Positions 25,502 to 34,995 of a DNA stretch of 64,000 nt are shown in pieces (the first letter of the stretch is position 1; every line of letters starts with the position of its first letter). Position numbers and translations under genes: made by a program. The notes below the pieces were generated by a model. The model saw only the letters and a program-made list of their open reading frames with translations. It searched no databases and had not been told where the DNA came from. The DNA is from Paenibacillus macquariensis (GTDB lineage: Bacteria; Bacillota; Bacilli; Paenibacillales; Paenibacillaceae). Location of the stretch: contig NZ_FTNK01000009.1 in assembly GCF_900156375.1 (NCBI RefSeq), positions 62,001 to 126,000 on the forward strand. The letters are read 5' to 3'.

Positions 25502-26481
25502 GCTTCAATAATTTCAACTTTACGATCACGTGCAGTTTTATATGCTCTGTGGTCTTTTTCCGGTATGACCTTGCGCTGGTAAGCATTGTTTCGTATGAGT
25601 GCAAAGATGATGAGTAGCGTTCCGACAATCTCATAGCTACTGATATGGTAGCCTTGGAAAGCCATAATCACAAATGTCGTAATAGGGACAAAATTGATAA
25701 ATAATAGACCATTAGGCGGAGACAACAATTTGAGTCCCAAATTCCAGCTTAGTAAGGCTGCTAGCCCAGGTAATAAGACCATAAAGGCCATTTCGTATTT
25801 AATAGAAAGTATCGTATCTAAGCTAGGCACAGGAACCAACTGAAAACTGGAGGCAAGGGTAACGATTAGGAGATTCACTACGCTACCTAATATACAGGTT
25901 AATGTAGAATAGCGAAGGATTGACCAATCCCTAAACCGACTTCCACCCATGGAATACACTACCCATCCTACAACACCTGCAAAGATCAGTAGCAACGGGA
26001 CAGCATGTTGTCCAGCCATCATGAAAAATTCCATATTTCCGTTAGTGATGACAAGTAAAGCACCAGCAAGCGCGATCGCTACACTTGTGATCATAAATTT
26101 CTTTGGGGCTTTTCTTGTCGTAATCCACAAGACCATGATGGATATCATCGGCATGAGCACTTCCATAATGGAGGCTGCAACGGTACCTGATTCACCCATG
26201 AGGTGTTGCCCTAAGAAGACGCACATGTTATAGACCGAAAAGGCCATCGTTCCGAAAAATAATAATGATTTCCCTCTTCCCTCGAGGCGAAATGCTGATC
26301 TTCCCTCTTTGATCCAAAGCATGACACTGAGGATGACAGCAACGAGTGCATAACGGATAAAGGAGAAATAAAATGAATCTATTTTCTGTAATGCCATATG
26401 TGCAACGGGAAACATAGCTCCCCAGGACATACTAGCAATGAGGCATAGAATGGAACCTATAATAATTTGCTTTTTTAACAT
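25492..26481 (-). CDS. EamA-family drug/metabolite transporter
   Basis: The 329-residue protein has ten membrane helices in two EamA halves. Typical parts include G-S-I-L-C-L-I-A-S-M-S-W-G-A-M-F-P-V at the start and F-I-N-F-V-P-I-T-T-F-V-I-M in the second half. ATG 26481 is chosen because AGGGAGAG lies eight bases upstream; the longer open frame would enter the LysR promoter region. The cargo is unknown. It is divergent from a LysR gene, a common pairing in which the regulator controls the exporter. Confidence 0.88.
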   Translation of the reverse strand: MLKKQIIIGSILCLIASMSWGAMFPVAHMALQKIDSFYFSFIRYALVAVILSVMLWIKEGRSAFRLEGRGKSLLFFGTMAFSVYNMCVFLGQHLMGESGTVAASIMEVLMPMISIMVLWITTRKAPKKFMITSVAIALAGALLVITNGNMEFFMMAGQHAVPLLLIFAGVVGWVVYSMGGSRFRDWSILRYSTLTCILGSVVNLLIVTLASSFQLVPVPSLDTILSIKYEMAFMVLLPGLAALLSWNLGLKLLSPPNGLLFINFVPITTFVIMAFQGYHISSYEIVGTLLIIFALIRNNAYQRKVIPEKDHRAYKTARDRKVEIIEAAP

Positions 26482-26645
26482 GTATTTGTCTCTCCCTAGC
26501 ATAAATCTGTCGATGTATTGCGCATAACCAATAATAGGGAGATAGAAGGCTATAGTAAAATGATTGATAATAAAGTTTATCATCATTTATAATGATATTA
26601 GAAAGAAGTTATGTACATAGCGAAGAATACAGAGGAGTTATCACA

Positions 26646-27524
26646 TTGGAATTTAATGATTTGAAAATATTTCAGAGCGTGGCTACACACGGAAGTATCA
26701 GCAAGGCAGCACTGGAGCTGAACTACGTTCAATCCAATGTGACAGCAAGAATTAAGCTACTTGAGAAAGAGCTTCAGACAACCTTATTTTATCGTCATAA
26801 GCGGGGGATGATCCTAAACACAGAAGGAAAACGATTGTTGGAGCATACGAGAGAGATCTTATCGAGAATGGATGAAATGAAGCTTGCCTTTCAAGATAAA
26901 TTGAACCCGTCTGGTGTCCTTAAGATCGGTATCGTGGAGACTGTGGTTGCTCTTCCAGATATTTTATCCTCATACCATAGCAAGTATCCGAATGTTGAAT
27001 TATCACTAAATGCTGGCGTAACGGATCTCTTGCTGCAAAAGGTCATTGATATGAAGCTGGATGGAGCATTTGTTACAGGGCCTATTAGGCATCCATTACT
27101 CGAGCAGGTTGAAGTTATTCAAGAGAAGCTAGTTCTAGTAACCAAAGGGGATACCTTTTCAATGGAGGATATCACGACAAGACCACTGTTGTTATACAAC
27201 AAAGGATGCGGATATCGTGGGAGACTTGAAAGTTGGATGAAGGTGGAGGGTATTGTCCCGAAACAGATTATGGAGTTCGGAACGTTTGGGACGATCATAG
27301 GCAGCGTAGCCGCAGGCATAGGAATTACGATTATTCCAGAATCATCGGTGACGGATCTGGTTGCTAGCGGCACTGTGTTTTGTCATGAATTACCTGAACC
27401 TTATCGTGAAATCACGACGATCTTTATACGACGGAAAGATTCGTATGTAACGAGTACTCTACAGTGCTTTATTGATGAAATTGTTGCTCGAACGAGTCTA
27501 GCAGAGGTGCAGTTGCCAGAGTGA
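26646..27524 (+). CDS. LysR-family transcriptional regulator
   Basis: The 292-residue protein starts with the LysR winged helix (F-N-D-L-K-I-F-Q-S-V-A-T-H-G-S-I-S-K-A-A, then V-T-A-R-I-K-L-L-E-K-E-L), followed by a periplasmic-binding-like effector domain. The TTG at 26646 is preferred: GAGGAG is eight bases upstream and the helix-turn-helix sits at the normal distance. The ATG at 26592 would add 18 unusual residues. It is divergent from the EamA gene with 164 bases between and probably regulates it. Confidence 0.9.
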   Translation: MEFNDLKIFQSVATHGSISKAALELNYVQSNVTARIKLLEKELQTTLFYRHKRGMILNTEGKRLLEHTREILSRMDEMKLAFQDKLNPSGVLKIGIVETVVALPDILSSYHSKYPNVELSLNAGVTDLLLQKVIDMKLDGAFVTGPIRHPLLEQVEVIQEKLVLVTKGDTFSMEDITTRPLLLYNKGCGYRGRLESWMKVEGIVPKQIMEFGTFGTIIGSVAAGIGITIIPESSVTDLVASGTVFCHELPEPYREITTIFIRRKDSYVTSTLQCFIDEIVARTSLAEVQLPE

Positions 27525-27537
27525 TACATGCCGGTAT

Positions 27538-28668
27538 TCATGTTAAAAAATGATCGTACCACGTTCGAATATGATCACTGACGGTTACGTCCAGGTCTTG
27601 CTCTAATCTTGAAGTAAGCAGCGCATATTGTTCCTTTACACCAAGGACATCTCCCATAGTTGAATAAAGCTTCATCAGAGAAAAGTAACTTTCCTCGTCA
27701 TATGGAAACCATTGCTGCACTCGTATATGTAGCTTTATGAAATATTGGGGGATATTGTGCTCTAGGTAAAAGGCACTTATCAACTTCGCATAACGAAGCC
27801 ATAGCCAACGAAGTCGTTCTCGTTCAGGCTCAGCCCAAAGATAGGGATAGTCTCCAAGATAATCACCTTTGTACATTTCCAGAGCCTGTTCATAATCCTC
27901 AACCGTTTGAAGACTCAGAGGAAGGAGCTCTAAGATCTTAGCTTCCCATTCTTCCGTGTCGATTCGTGCACTACCTATGGTCAGCTTGTACGCATTCTCC
28001 AAACCCCTACTCGTAATCAATAGCGTACCCAAACCACTGCTCTTCAGTGTCTGACGAATATGATAAATGGTGGTGTAGAGATACTGAATCGCTCGAGGCG
28101 TATCGTATTCAAACCACAATAGCTCGATGAGTGTCTCCTTATCTATGACTCGATCATGGTGAAGTAACAAATAGGCAAATAGCTCTTGGGCTTTGCCTGT
28201 ACGCCATTTAAAATCTTGAGATATTTCATCGTGTAATTGGTACTGCATTTGGTTAAAGCATCGTATGAATGGACGTTCTGTCATGCAGTCATTGTCAGCT
28301 TTCATCTCGGGGTGATCACCAAAACGTTCCACGGTTTTCTTCAACCGCTCTAGCTGAAGCGGCTTCATAATATAATCCATTGCGTTAAGTGTAAATGCCT
28401 CAATGGCGTACTGGTCAAATCCAGTGACAAAGACAATCTTCGTAGTAGGAACAGATTCTTGGAGCATTTCTCCTAATTTCAGACCACTGATTCCAGGCAT
28501 ATGAATATCTAGAAATACAACATCAGGTTGAAGCTGTATGGCGTGTTCAATAACCTGTAAGGGATCGGTATACATTCCAATCACTTCCACGCCCCCTATA
28601 TCAGACTCTAACATTTTCTTAAGTAGTCTCAAGGCCAATCGTTCATCATCCACAAGTATTACTCTCAT
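27538..28668 (-). CDS. Response regulator with receiver and BTAD (SARP-like) output domains
   Basis: Residues 1-120 form a receiver domain (V-D-D-E-R at the start, phospho-acceptor in V-V-F-L-D-I-H-M-P-G, K in M-K-P-L). Next comes a winged-helix segment (L-L-L-H-H-D-R-V-I-D-K-E-T-L-I-E-L-L-W), then a helical bacterial transcriptional activation (BTAD) domain rich in Trp and Tyr. The 376-residue layout matches the citT-like/SARP regulators often paired in Paenibacillus with very large hybrid kinases. One such kinase is divergent across 157 bases, so it is the likely partner. The ATG at 28668 has AGGTGG upstream. Confidence 0.88.
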   Translation of the reverse strand: MRVILVDDERLALRLLKKMLESDIGGVEVIGMYTDPLQVIEHAIQLQPDVVFLDIHMPGISGLKLGEMLQESVPTTKIVFVTGFDQYAIEAFTLNAMDYIMKPLQLERLKKTVERFGDHPEMKADNDCMTERPFIRCFNQMQYQLHDEISQDFKWRTGKAQELFAYLLLHHDRVIDKETLIELLWFEYDTPRAIQYLYTTIYHIRQTLKSSGLGTLLITSRGLENAYKLTIGSARIDTEEWEAKILELLPLSLQTVEDYEQALEMYKGDYLGDYPYLWAEPERERLRWLWLRYAKLISAFYLEHNIPQYFIKLHIRVQQWFPYDEESYFSLMKLYSTMGDVLGVKEQYALLTSRLEQDLDVTVSDHIRTWYDHFLT

Positions 28669-28825
28669 TATCCCACCTACATTTTTCTTTCAAGTTAGTA
28701 TCCTTATTATATCATTACGGATAACAACTCAGAAAAGATAAATATTTATGAAATAGATAGTCAACTTCCATATGTGAAATGTAAGATAGACAAGATTAAA
28801 TGAATTCCAAAGGAGGACGTTGTCC

Positions 28826-28873
28826 ATGCACATGGAGTCTACGCCTAAACAAGTAATACGGGTCGAAATATGA
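28826..28873 (+). CDS. Possible 15-residue leader peptide coupled to the hybrid kinase
   Basis: A strong AAAGGAGGA site is followed by ATG at 28826 and an open frame of 15 codons (M-H-M-E-S-T-P-K-Q-V-I-R-V-E-I) that ends in ATGA, where the kinase start codon overlaps the leader stop. The kinase ATG has no ribosome site of its own, so this small frame is likely translated to couple kinase synthesis. Confidence 0.6.
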   Translation: MHMESTPKQVIRVEI

Positions 28874-31800
28874 CTAGAAAAAGAAAAACATTACTCATTT
28901 CCATTGTGTTTTTCCTTATGATTACAGGCGTTCGAATAGTATGGATACATATGTATGCAACATTAGATAATCCTAGAGCAGTTCAAGGAAGGCTAGATCT
29001 GACGGATTGGAATATGACGAACCGTTCTGTCACTCTAAATGGGGAGTGGGAGTTCTACCCGAATACATTTCTGCGAGGAGATGCCAGTACTTCTAAATTT
29101 GAGGATACGACTAAGGAATTTATTACGGTTCCTGGTAATTGGTATTCCGAGGGTTCCCCTTACCAGCACCTGACCTATGGGTCCTATCGTTTACGCATTG
29201 CTGTTCAGCCTAATAGCATACCTATATGGGGTATTAGATTATCTAGTATTCCAGTATCTTCTGATTTATATATAGACGGACACTTGCTTGCACAGTCAGG
29301 TCAACCTGCAAAGAGCAAAGAACAATATACAGCCCGTATTATTCCCTATTCAGCTATCTTCAGCTCACAGAGTCATGAGCTTGAGCTTGTCATTCAAGTT
29401 GCCAACTATGATTCTCTTAGAAAAGGGGGGATTACAAGTTCTATTCAGTTCGGGAGTGCCGACGCTGTAGGTGAGAACGTACGCTTCTCGACAACAATGC
29501 AACTCATTCTTATTACGGTCTTGTTAATACATGCTCTGTATTCAGGGATACTATATGTGATGGGGAACCGACAAAAATTACTGCTTTATTTCTCATTGTT
29601 AATGGTCTCGGCCCTTGTTATGGTGCTGCTAGATGATGACAAATTAATGCTGTCATGGGTGCCTATGAGTTATGAATGGAATGTTAAGTTGATTGAATTG
29701 TCATACATCGGAATATCTATATTTCTGATTCAAACGCTTAAGTTTATGCTACTTGAATATAAAGACTATAAGATCTTTCGCTGGTTCACTCGATGTTGTG
29801 TGATGGCTGCCTTGTTTACAGTATTCACTCCGATTCAGTACACACAGTCTGCAAGCTTTTTGTATATCACGATTATACTGTTCTCTTTCTTCGCAACTTC
29901 AGTACTTTGCCTTCGTGCTGTAATCCAAGGGGGTGAGGATACACTATTTTTGCTTCTGAGTGCCATTGCTATTACAACGAATATCGTATGGGGAATTATC
30001 AAAAATATGGGATCGTATGAATTTAATTTCTATCCTGTCGATTTCATCTTAACTGTTATTATCTTTGCTTGCTATTGCTTTAGACGTTATTTCCGGGTTG
30101 TATCCGAAACAGAAATGTTAGCGGAGAAACTTCAGCTAGCAAATAAACGAAAAGATGACTTTCTCGCTAACACGTCTCATGAACTACGAAATCCACTTCA
30201 TGGCATGTTGAATATTGCTCAGACTGTCCTTGAAAGTGATCGCCAGTCCCTAAGTAAGAAGGATACTAATCATATGCAACTGCTAGTCTCTTTAGGGAGG
30301 CGAATGTCCTTTATGCTCAACGACTTGTTGGATCTGTCGATACTTAAGGAGAAGGGCATAGCTATAGAGCTGACCTACGTGCGAGTTCAAGCTATTGCCG
30401 CAGGGGTGTTGGATATGCTTCGTTTTATGATTGAAGACAAGCCGGTCCGATTTATTATGTATATCCCGGATTCCTTTCCTCCAGTATTGGCCGACGAGAA
30501 GCGGCTTGTGCAGGTTCTATTCAACCTACTTCATAATGCGGTGAAGTTCACGAGCGAAGGGAGCATTACCATCGAGGCCGAGAATAAGGATGGCAAGGCT
30601 CATATTAGGATCACGGATACAGGAATCGGGATGGATGAAGAAGTACAGAAGAGAATATTTCAGCCCTACGAGCAAGCGGACTCCGGCATGACGGGAGTAG
30701 GGGGAGGCATTGGACTTGGATTAAGCATATGCAGGGAACTGGTGGAGCTCCATAAGGGTACACTGTCGGTACAATCCACGCCCGGCCAGGGATCTGTATT
30801 TATCTTGACCTTAGATATGGGTGACGAATATATTGAGGAACCAGAGCTTCAGCCTATATGGATAGATACCGTGAAGGAAGAGGCGCACTCGATATCGATA
30901 GCCTACGACTTGTCGGGCCCAGCAGGGGGTCTATCTAATATGTTAGATGTTACCCGGATACTGCTTGTAGATGATGACACCGTCAATCTAAATATATTGA
31001 AAGAGATCCTTCATGCTGAAGCATATTCTGTTGTTACAGCTACAAGCGGTAAAGAGGCATTATCTTTATTGGATCTGATAGATTGGGACTTGATTATTAC
31101 TGACGTTATGATGCCGGAGATGTCCGGGTATGAACTATCTCGTATGATACGTGATCGCTTTTCAATTTCGGAATTACCTATTCTCTTTCTTACCGCACGA
31201 GGTCGGACAGAAGATATTGAAGCTGGATTCTTAGCTGGAGCTAACGATTATGTAATGAAACCGGTGGATGCTATGGAATTGAAAGCCAGAGTAAGAGCTC
31301 TAACATTATTGAAAAAATCGATTCGCGAACGGTTATCGATGGAGGCTGCATGCCTTCAGGCACAAATACAACCGCATTTTCTATTCAACACACTGAATTC
31401 TATTGCTTCACTTAGTGAATTTGATACGACCCGGATGCGCGCACTTTTGGAAGTGTTTGGTAACTATTTGCATGCAAGTTTTGACTTTCAGAACATAAAT
31501 CGGCTTGTACCGCTTGCGCATGAACTCAGCTTAGTTCAATCGTATCTATTTATTGAAAAGGAACGCTTTGAAGAAAGACTACAAGTCATTTGGGAAGTAG
31601 ATGATAGTCTGCCGCTATTTCTTCCCCCCCTTTCAATACAGCCATTAGTAGAAAATGCAGTGAAACATGGGTTGTTGGCTCGTGTCGAAGGTGGCGTTCT
31701 ACATATTCGATTATCAGATCACGAGGACTACGCAGAGATATCTATTATGGATAATGGTGTAGGGATGGACGAGGTCGTACATAACCGAATGATCGAGCAT

Positions 31801-31956
31801 GGTGTTGAAGTTGATGCGGGAATTGGTCTTCGTAATACGCACAGGCGGCTCAAGCAAATCTATGGCAAGGGTTTACGTATCGAGAGCAAGCCTGGTATGG
31901 GCACAACAGTCAGCTTTGAGATAGCGAAGAAGGTATCCGCACGGATGAAGAGTTAA
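28870..31956 (+). CDS. Hybrid sensor kinase: galactose-binding-like sensor, 7TM, HisKA/HATPase, receiver, LytS-like kinase module
   Basis: This 1028-residue protein holds an N-terminal helix, an extracellular beta-sandwich (about 40-200; L-N-G-E-W-E-F-Y-P, Y-G-S-Y-R-L-R-I) and seven membrane helices (7TMR-DISM type, about 210-410). Next come a HisKA domain with F-L-A-N-T-S-H-E-L-R-N-P-L near residue 430, a HATPase, and a receiver domain with D in I-I-T-D-V-M-M-P-E near 741. A second LytS-like kinase part follows, with Q-I-Q-P-H-F-L-F-N-T near 830 and its own HATPase. Two kinase cores in one protein permit an internal relay. The divergent BTAD regulator is the likely output. The start depends on coupling to a small upstream frame. 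Confidence 0.9.
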   Translation: MTRKRKTLLISIVFFLMITGVRIVWIHMYATLDNPRAVQGRLDLTDWNMTNRSVTLNGEWEFYPNTFLRGDASTSKFEDTTKEFITVPGNWYSEGSPYQHLTYGSYRLRIAVQPNSIPIWGIRLSSIPVSSDLYIDGHLLAQSGQPAKSKEQYTARIIPYSAIFSSQSHELELVIQVANYDSLRKGGITSSIQFGSADAVGENVRFSTTMQLILITVLLIHALYSGILYVMGNRQKLLLYFSLLMVSALVMVLLDDDKLMLSWVPMSYEWNVKLIELSYIGISIFLIQTLKFMLLEYKDYKIFRWFTRCCVMAALFTVFTPIQYTQSASFLYITIILFSFFATSVLCLRAVIQGGEDTLFLLLSAIAITTNIVWGIIKNMGSYEFNFYPVDFILTVIIFACYCFRRYFRVVSETEMLAEKLQLANKRKDDFLANTSHELRNPLHGMLNIAQTVLESDRQSLSKKDTNHMQLLVSLGRRMSFMLNDLLDLSILKEKGIAIELTYVRVQAIAAGVLDMLRFMIEDKPVRFIMYIPDSFPPVLADEKRLVQVLFNLLHNAVKFTSEGSITIEAENKDGKAHIRITDTGIGMDEEVQKRIFQPYEQADSGMTGVGGGIGLGLSICRELVELHKGTLSVQSTPGQGSVFILTLDMGDEYIEEPELQPIWIDTVKEEAHSISIAYDLSGPAGGLSNMLDVTRILLVDDDTVNLNILKEILHAEAYSVVTATSGKEALSLLDLIDWDLIITDVMMPEMSGYELSRMIRDRFSISELPILFLTARGRTEDIEAGFLAGANDYVMKPVDAMELKARVRALTLLKKSIRERLSMEAACLQAQIQPHFLFNTLNSIASLSEFDTTRMRALLEVFGNYLHASFDFQNINRLVPLAHELSLVQSYLFIEKERFEERLQVIWEVDDSLPLFLPPLSIQPLVENAVKHGLLARVEGGVLHIRLSDHEDYAEISIMDNGVGMDEVVHNRMIEHGVEVDAGIGLRNTHRRLKQIYGKGLRIESKPGMGTTVSFEIAKKVSARMKS

Positions 31957-31984
31957 TTTACATGAAGTACTGTCAGAGGGCATG

Positions 31985-32012
31985 AGTGCCTTAAGCTGAG
32001 GGTGCTTTTTTC
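31985..32012 (+). terminator. Weak terminator after the hybrid kinase gene
   Basis: AGTGCC and GGGTGCT form a stem with G-T pairs, followed by TTTTTTCTTTG. The T-run is convincing and the stem is weak. Confidence 0.55.
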
Positions 32013-32174
32013 TTTGTACAATGGGATACTAGGCGGTGCGACAGACGAGAAGACGCGTAGAAGAGTGAATTAAATAATAAATATTGGCGAAAAAGCGTAT
32101 ATTTTCTGTGTATATTCAAGTGATACCATTAAGGGTAAATGAAAGTATAACGTTGTATATAAAGGAGTAGAGGT

Positions 32175-33632
32175 ATGGACGTAGGTCGAGAGGAAATAGC
32201 CAGACGATATTTCGCCCCTATGCTCATTGTGCTTGCACTGATATTTATTGCAGGCTGCGGGACATCTGGAAGTCGCGAAGATTCTGCTAAGAATCTGAAT
32301 AATAAGAGCGAAGTGAATCAACAGATTACACGATATACAGGTGAGAAGAGTAGGGAGATTTCAATGGTGTATACCGCTAAGCGGGAGCTGGCGCTTTCCT
32401 TTAACGGGATGGGTGATGCTGAGACCATGAAGAAACTATTAGATGAGCTAGATACCTATCATATTAAAGCAACCTTCTTTTTGCCAGGAATGAGAGTGGC
32501 GGAAGAACCAGACATCGCGAAAGACATCTTGGAGCGGGGCCATGAGATTGAGAATAACACGTTGAATGGGCTTGATATGAGCAAGCTTAGTTATGAACAA
32601 ATTTATAGGGAAATTAAACTGAGTAATCAGGTTATTGCCAAAGAAACAGGCGTGACACCCAAGTATGTGCGGACCAAATCCGGTAATTTCTCCGATGATA
32701 TACGCCTAGCGGCGGCGCATAATGGGATGGAAGCTGTAGTCAGCTACAATATCAATCCCAAGGACCGAGATATGAAGGACGCAAAGACCATAGGTGATTA
32801 CGTGAAGAGGTATATCTCCAGAGGGGGGATTATCTCGTTAAACACCGATATTAACCCTGAAGTTATCTCTTCTATTAAGTATATTGCCGAGGCGGCAGAT
32901 GAGATCGGGTACAAGCTAATCCCATTAGAACAATTGGTGGAGAATGGTGGTGTGAAAAAGCCATTGGAGCAAATTCCCGGTTACGATGCGGCTAGAATGA
33001 ATCTTGACTATAAAGACGAGAAATACGAGCTTATTTATAAAGTGGACACGAATAAGAAGCAGGTTGCACTTACCTTTGATGATTGGGGAAGCGATAAAAC
33101 GATAACAAAGATTCTGGATATATTGGCAGAACATGATGTGCTTGCGACCTTCTTTTTACGGGCGAAAGGTGTAGAGGCTAACCCAAATCTTGCGAGAGCT
33201 ATGGTCGAGGGTGGGCATGATGTTGCAAATCATTCCTACAATCATCCGGTGGTCACTTCCATAACACCAAAGGAACTGCAGGAAGATCTCGTGAAAGCTC
33301 ACCAAGTGATCACAGATGCGATTCAGGAACAGCCGGTGATGTTATTTCGTCCGCCGACTGGCGTTGTGGATGATGAAAGGGCAAAGGCCATCGCTGCTGC
33401 GGGATATCCCAACATTGCGATGTATGAAGTAACCGCATTGGATTGGGATTCCTCTAATAGTGCAGATGATATTGTCAACGATATTATGACGAAGTCGGAA
33501 AGAGGAAGTATCATTTTACTACACATGCTTGATGACATTCATACCATTGAGGCATTGCCAAGAATACTGGAAGGCATGAAGAGCAAAGGATTTACGTTCG
33601 TAAAAATGGCTGATTTGATCGAAGAGCAGTAG
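32175..33632 (+). CDS. Lipoprotein with tandem NodB polysaccharide deacetylase domains, first one degenerate
   Basis: The 485-residue protein has a lipobox (F-I-A-G-C-G-T). Domain one (about 65-260) has lost catalytic residues: F-N-G-M-G-D stands where T-F-D-D should be, and E-N-N-T-L-N where the His-box H-S-x-x-H should be. Domain two (about 295-480) keeps them all: L-T-F-D-D-W-G-S, A-N-H-S-Y-N-H-P, R-P-P-T-G and L-L-H-M. It should remove N-acetyl groups from a surface glycan at the outer membrane face. It is the first gene of a five-gene operon for exopolysaccharide. The ATG at 32175 has AAAGGAG upstream. Confidence 0.88.
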   Translation: MDVGREEIARRYFAPMLIVLALIFIAGCGTSGSREDSAKNLNNKSEVNQQITRYTGEKSREISMVYTAKRELALSFNGMGDAETMKKLLDELDTYHIKATFFLPGMRVAEEPDIAKDILERGHEIENNTLNGLDMSKLSYEQIYREIKLSNQVIAKETGVTPKYVRTKSGNFSDDIRLAAAHNGMEAVVSYNINPKDRDMKDAKTIGDYVKRYISRGGIISLNTDINPEVISSIKYIAEAADEIGYKLIPLEQLVENGGVKKPLEQIPGYDAARMNLDYKDEKYELIYKVDTNKKQVALTFDDWGSDKTITKILDILAEHDVLATFFLRAKGVEANPNLARAMVEGGHDVANHSYNHPVVTSITPKELQEDLVKAHQVITDAIQEQPVMLFRPPTGVVDDERAKAIAAAGYPNIAMYEVTALDWDSSNSADDIVNDIMTKSERGSIILLHMLDDIHTIEALPRILEGMKSKGFTFVKMADLIEEQ

Positions 33633-33657
33633 TCTATAAAAACGGGGAATGAATGAT

Positions 33658-34971
33658 ATGGAACTTTATGAAAGCATTGTTGAACGTCAAGAGAATATGG
33701 CTGTTATCGGACTTGGTTATGTGGGTCTCCCTATAGCTGTCGCTTTTTCAAAAAGGGTTAACGTGATTGGATTTGATATAAATGAGCAGAAGGTAAATGG
33801 ATATCGTAATGGCATCGATGCTACGGGTGAGATGACGGATGTAGACATCAGAGACTGCTCCGTGGACTTCACTTCGGATGTAGAACAACTGAGTGGCGTG
33901 AAATTCTTCATTATAGCGGTTCCTACTCCTGTCCAAAGCGGAAATGTGCCGGACCTGAAATATGTCCAAAATGCCAGTCGAATTGTCGCCAAGAAACTGA
34001 CAAAGGGCGCCTTCGTTGTGTTCGAATCAACAGTCTATCCAGGAGTGACAGAGGAGGTATGCATTCCTATTCTGGAAGAGGAATCGGGCCTACGGTGTGG
34101 CGAGGACTTTAAGGTTGGATATTCTCCAGAACGGATTAATCCGGGGGATACGGTTCATCGACTAGAGAACATCGTGAAGATTGTTTCTGGGATCGATAAG
34201 GAAGCACTGGAAACCATTGCGAAAGTGTACGAGCTAGTCATCGAAGCAGGAGTATATAGAGCGGAAAGTATTAAAGTCGCTGAGGCAGCGAAAGTCATCG
34301 AGAATGCGCAGCGGGATATTAACATCGCCTTCATGAATGAGCTTTCGATGTTGTTCAATCGAATGGGAATCGATACGAAAGAGGTTCTTGAGGCTGCCAG
34401 CACGAAGTGGAATTTTCTTGATTTCTCTCCGGGCCTTGTGGGAGGGCACTGTATCGGTATTGATCCATACTATCTAACGTACAAAGCGGAGGATATCGGT
34501 TATCATTCACAGATTATTCTTGCTGGCCGTCATATTAATGATGGAATGGGTAAATTTATTGCCCAGCATATTATTAAAATATTAGTCCGTCTGAAGCTTA
34601 ATTTGAATCAAGCTAGAATCGGTTTACTAGGTCTGTCCTATAAAGAGGATTCCTCAGATATTCGTAATACGAAGGTTACCGATATTATTGAAGAGCTTCA
34701 GGAGTACGGAATCTACCCTATCCTCGTAGACCCGCTAGTAGATAAAGGACAGGTCTATTCGGAGTATGGACTTGAGATGTCTGAGCATTCGGATTTGAGC
34801 GGATTGAATGTTCTGATCGTTGCTGTTGCACATGAATCATTCACACAAATGAGCTTCGAAGATATTGACCGCATGTATAGCAAATATCAATCGAAGGTGT
34901 TGATAGATATCAAAGGCGTATATAACAAAGCTGAATTTGAGAGTCAGGGGTACTATTACTGGAGGCTATAA
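33658..34971 (+). CDS. Nucleotide-sugar dehydrogenase, UDP-N-acetylhexosamine type (TviB/WbpA-like)
   Basis: The protein has an N-terminal NAD-binding motif (V-I-G-L-G-Y-V-G-L-P-I-A), the F-E-S-T-V-Y-P-G strand, and the catalytic Cys in G-L-V-G-G-H-C-I-G-I-D-P-Y-Y-L near residue 265. This active-site form is typical of UDP-HexNAc dehydrogenases such as TviB and WbpA rather than UDP-glucose dehydrogenases (G-G-S-C-F-P-K-D). It should make UDP-N-acetylhexosaminuronic acid for the next gene's synthase. The start is set at ATG 33658; ATG 33649 in the same frame is only two bases from the GGGGA site and less likely. Confidence 0.88.
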   Translation: MELYESIVERQENMAVIGLGYVGLPIAVAFSKRVNVIGFDINEQKVNGYRNGIDATGEMTDVDIRDCSVDFTSDVEQLSGVKFFIIAVPTPVQSGNVPDLKYVQNASRIVAKKLTKGAFVVFESTVYPGVTEEVCIPILEEESGLRCGEDFKVGYSPERINPGDTVHRLENIVKIVSGIDKEALETIAKVYELVIEAGVYRAESIKVAEAAKVIENAQRDINIAFMNELSMLFNRMGIDTKEVLEAASTKWNFLDFSPGLVGGHCIGIDPYYLTYKAEDIGYHSQIILAGRHINDGMGKFIAQHIIKILVRLKLNLNQARIGLLGLSYKEDSSDIRNTKVTDIIEELQEYGIYPILVDPLVDKGQVYSEYGLEMSEHSDLSGLNVLIVAVAHESFTQMSFEDIDRMYSKYQSKVLIDIKGVYNKAEFESQGYYYWRL

Positions 34972-34995
34972 TGAATAGATTGGGGAATCACAACC

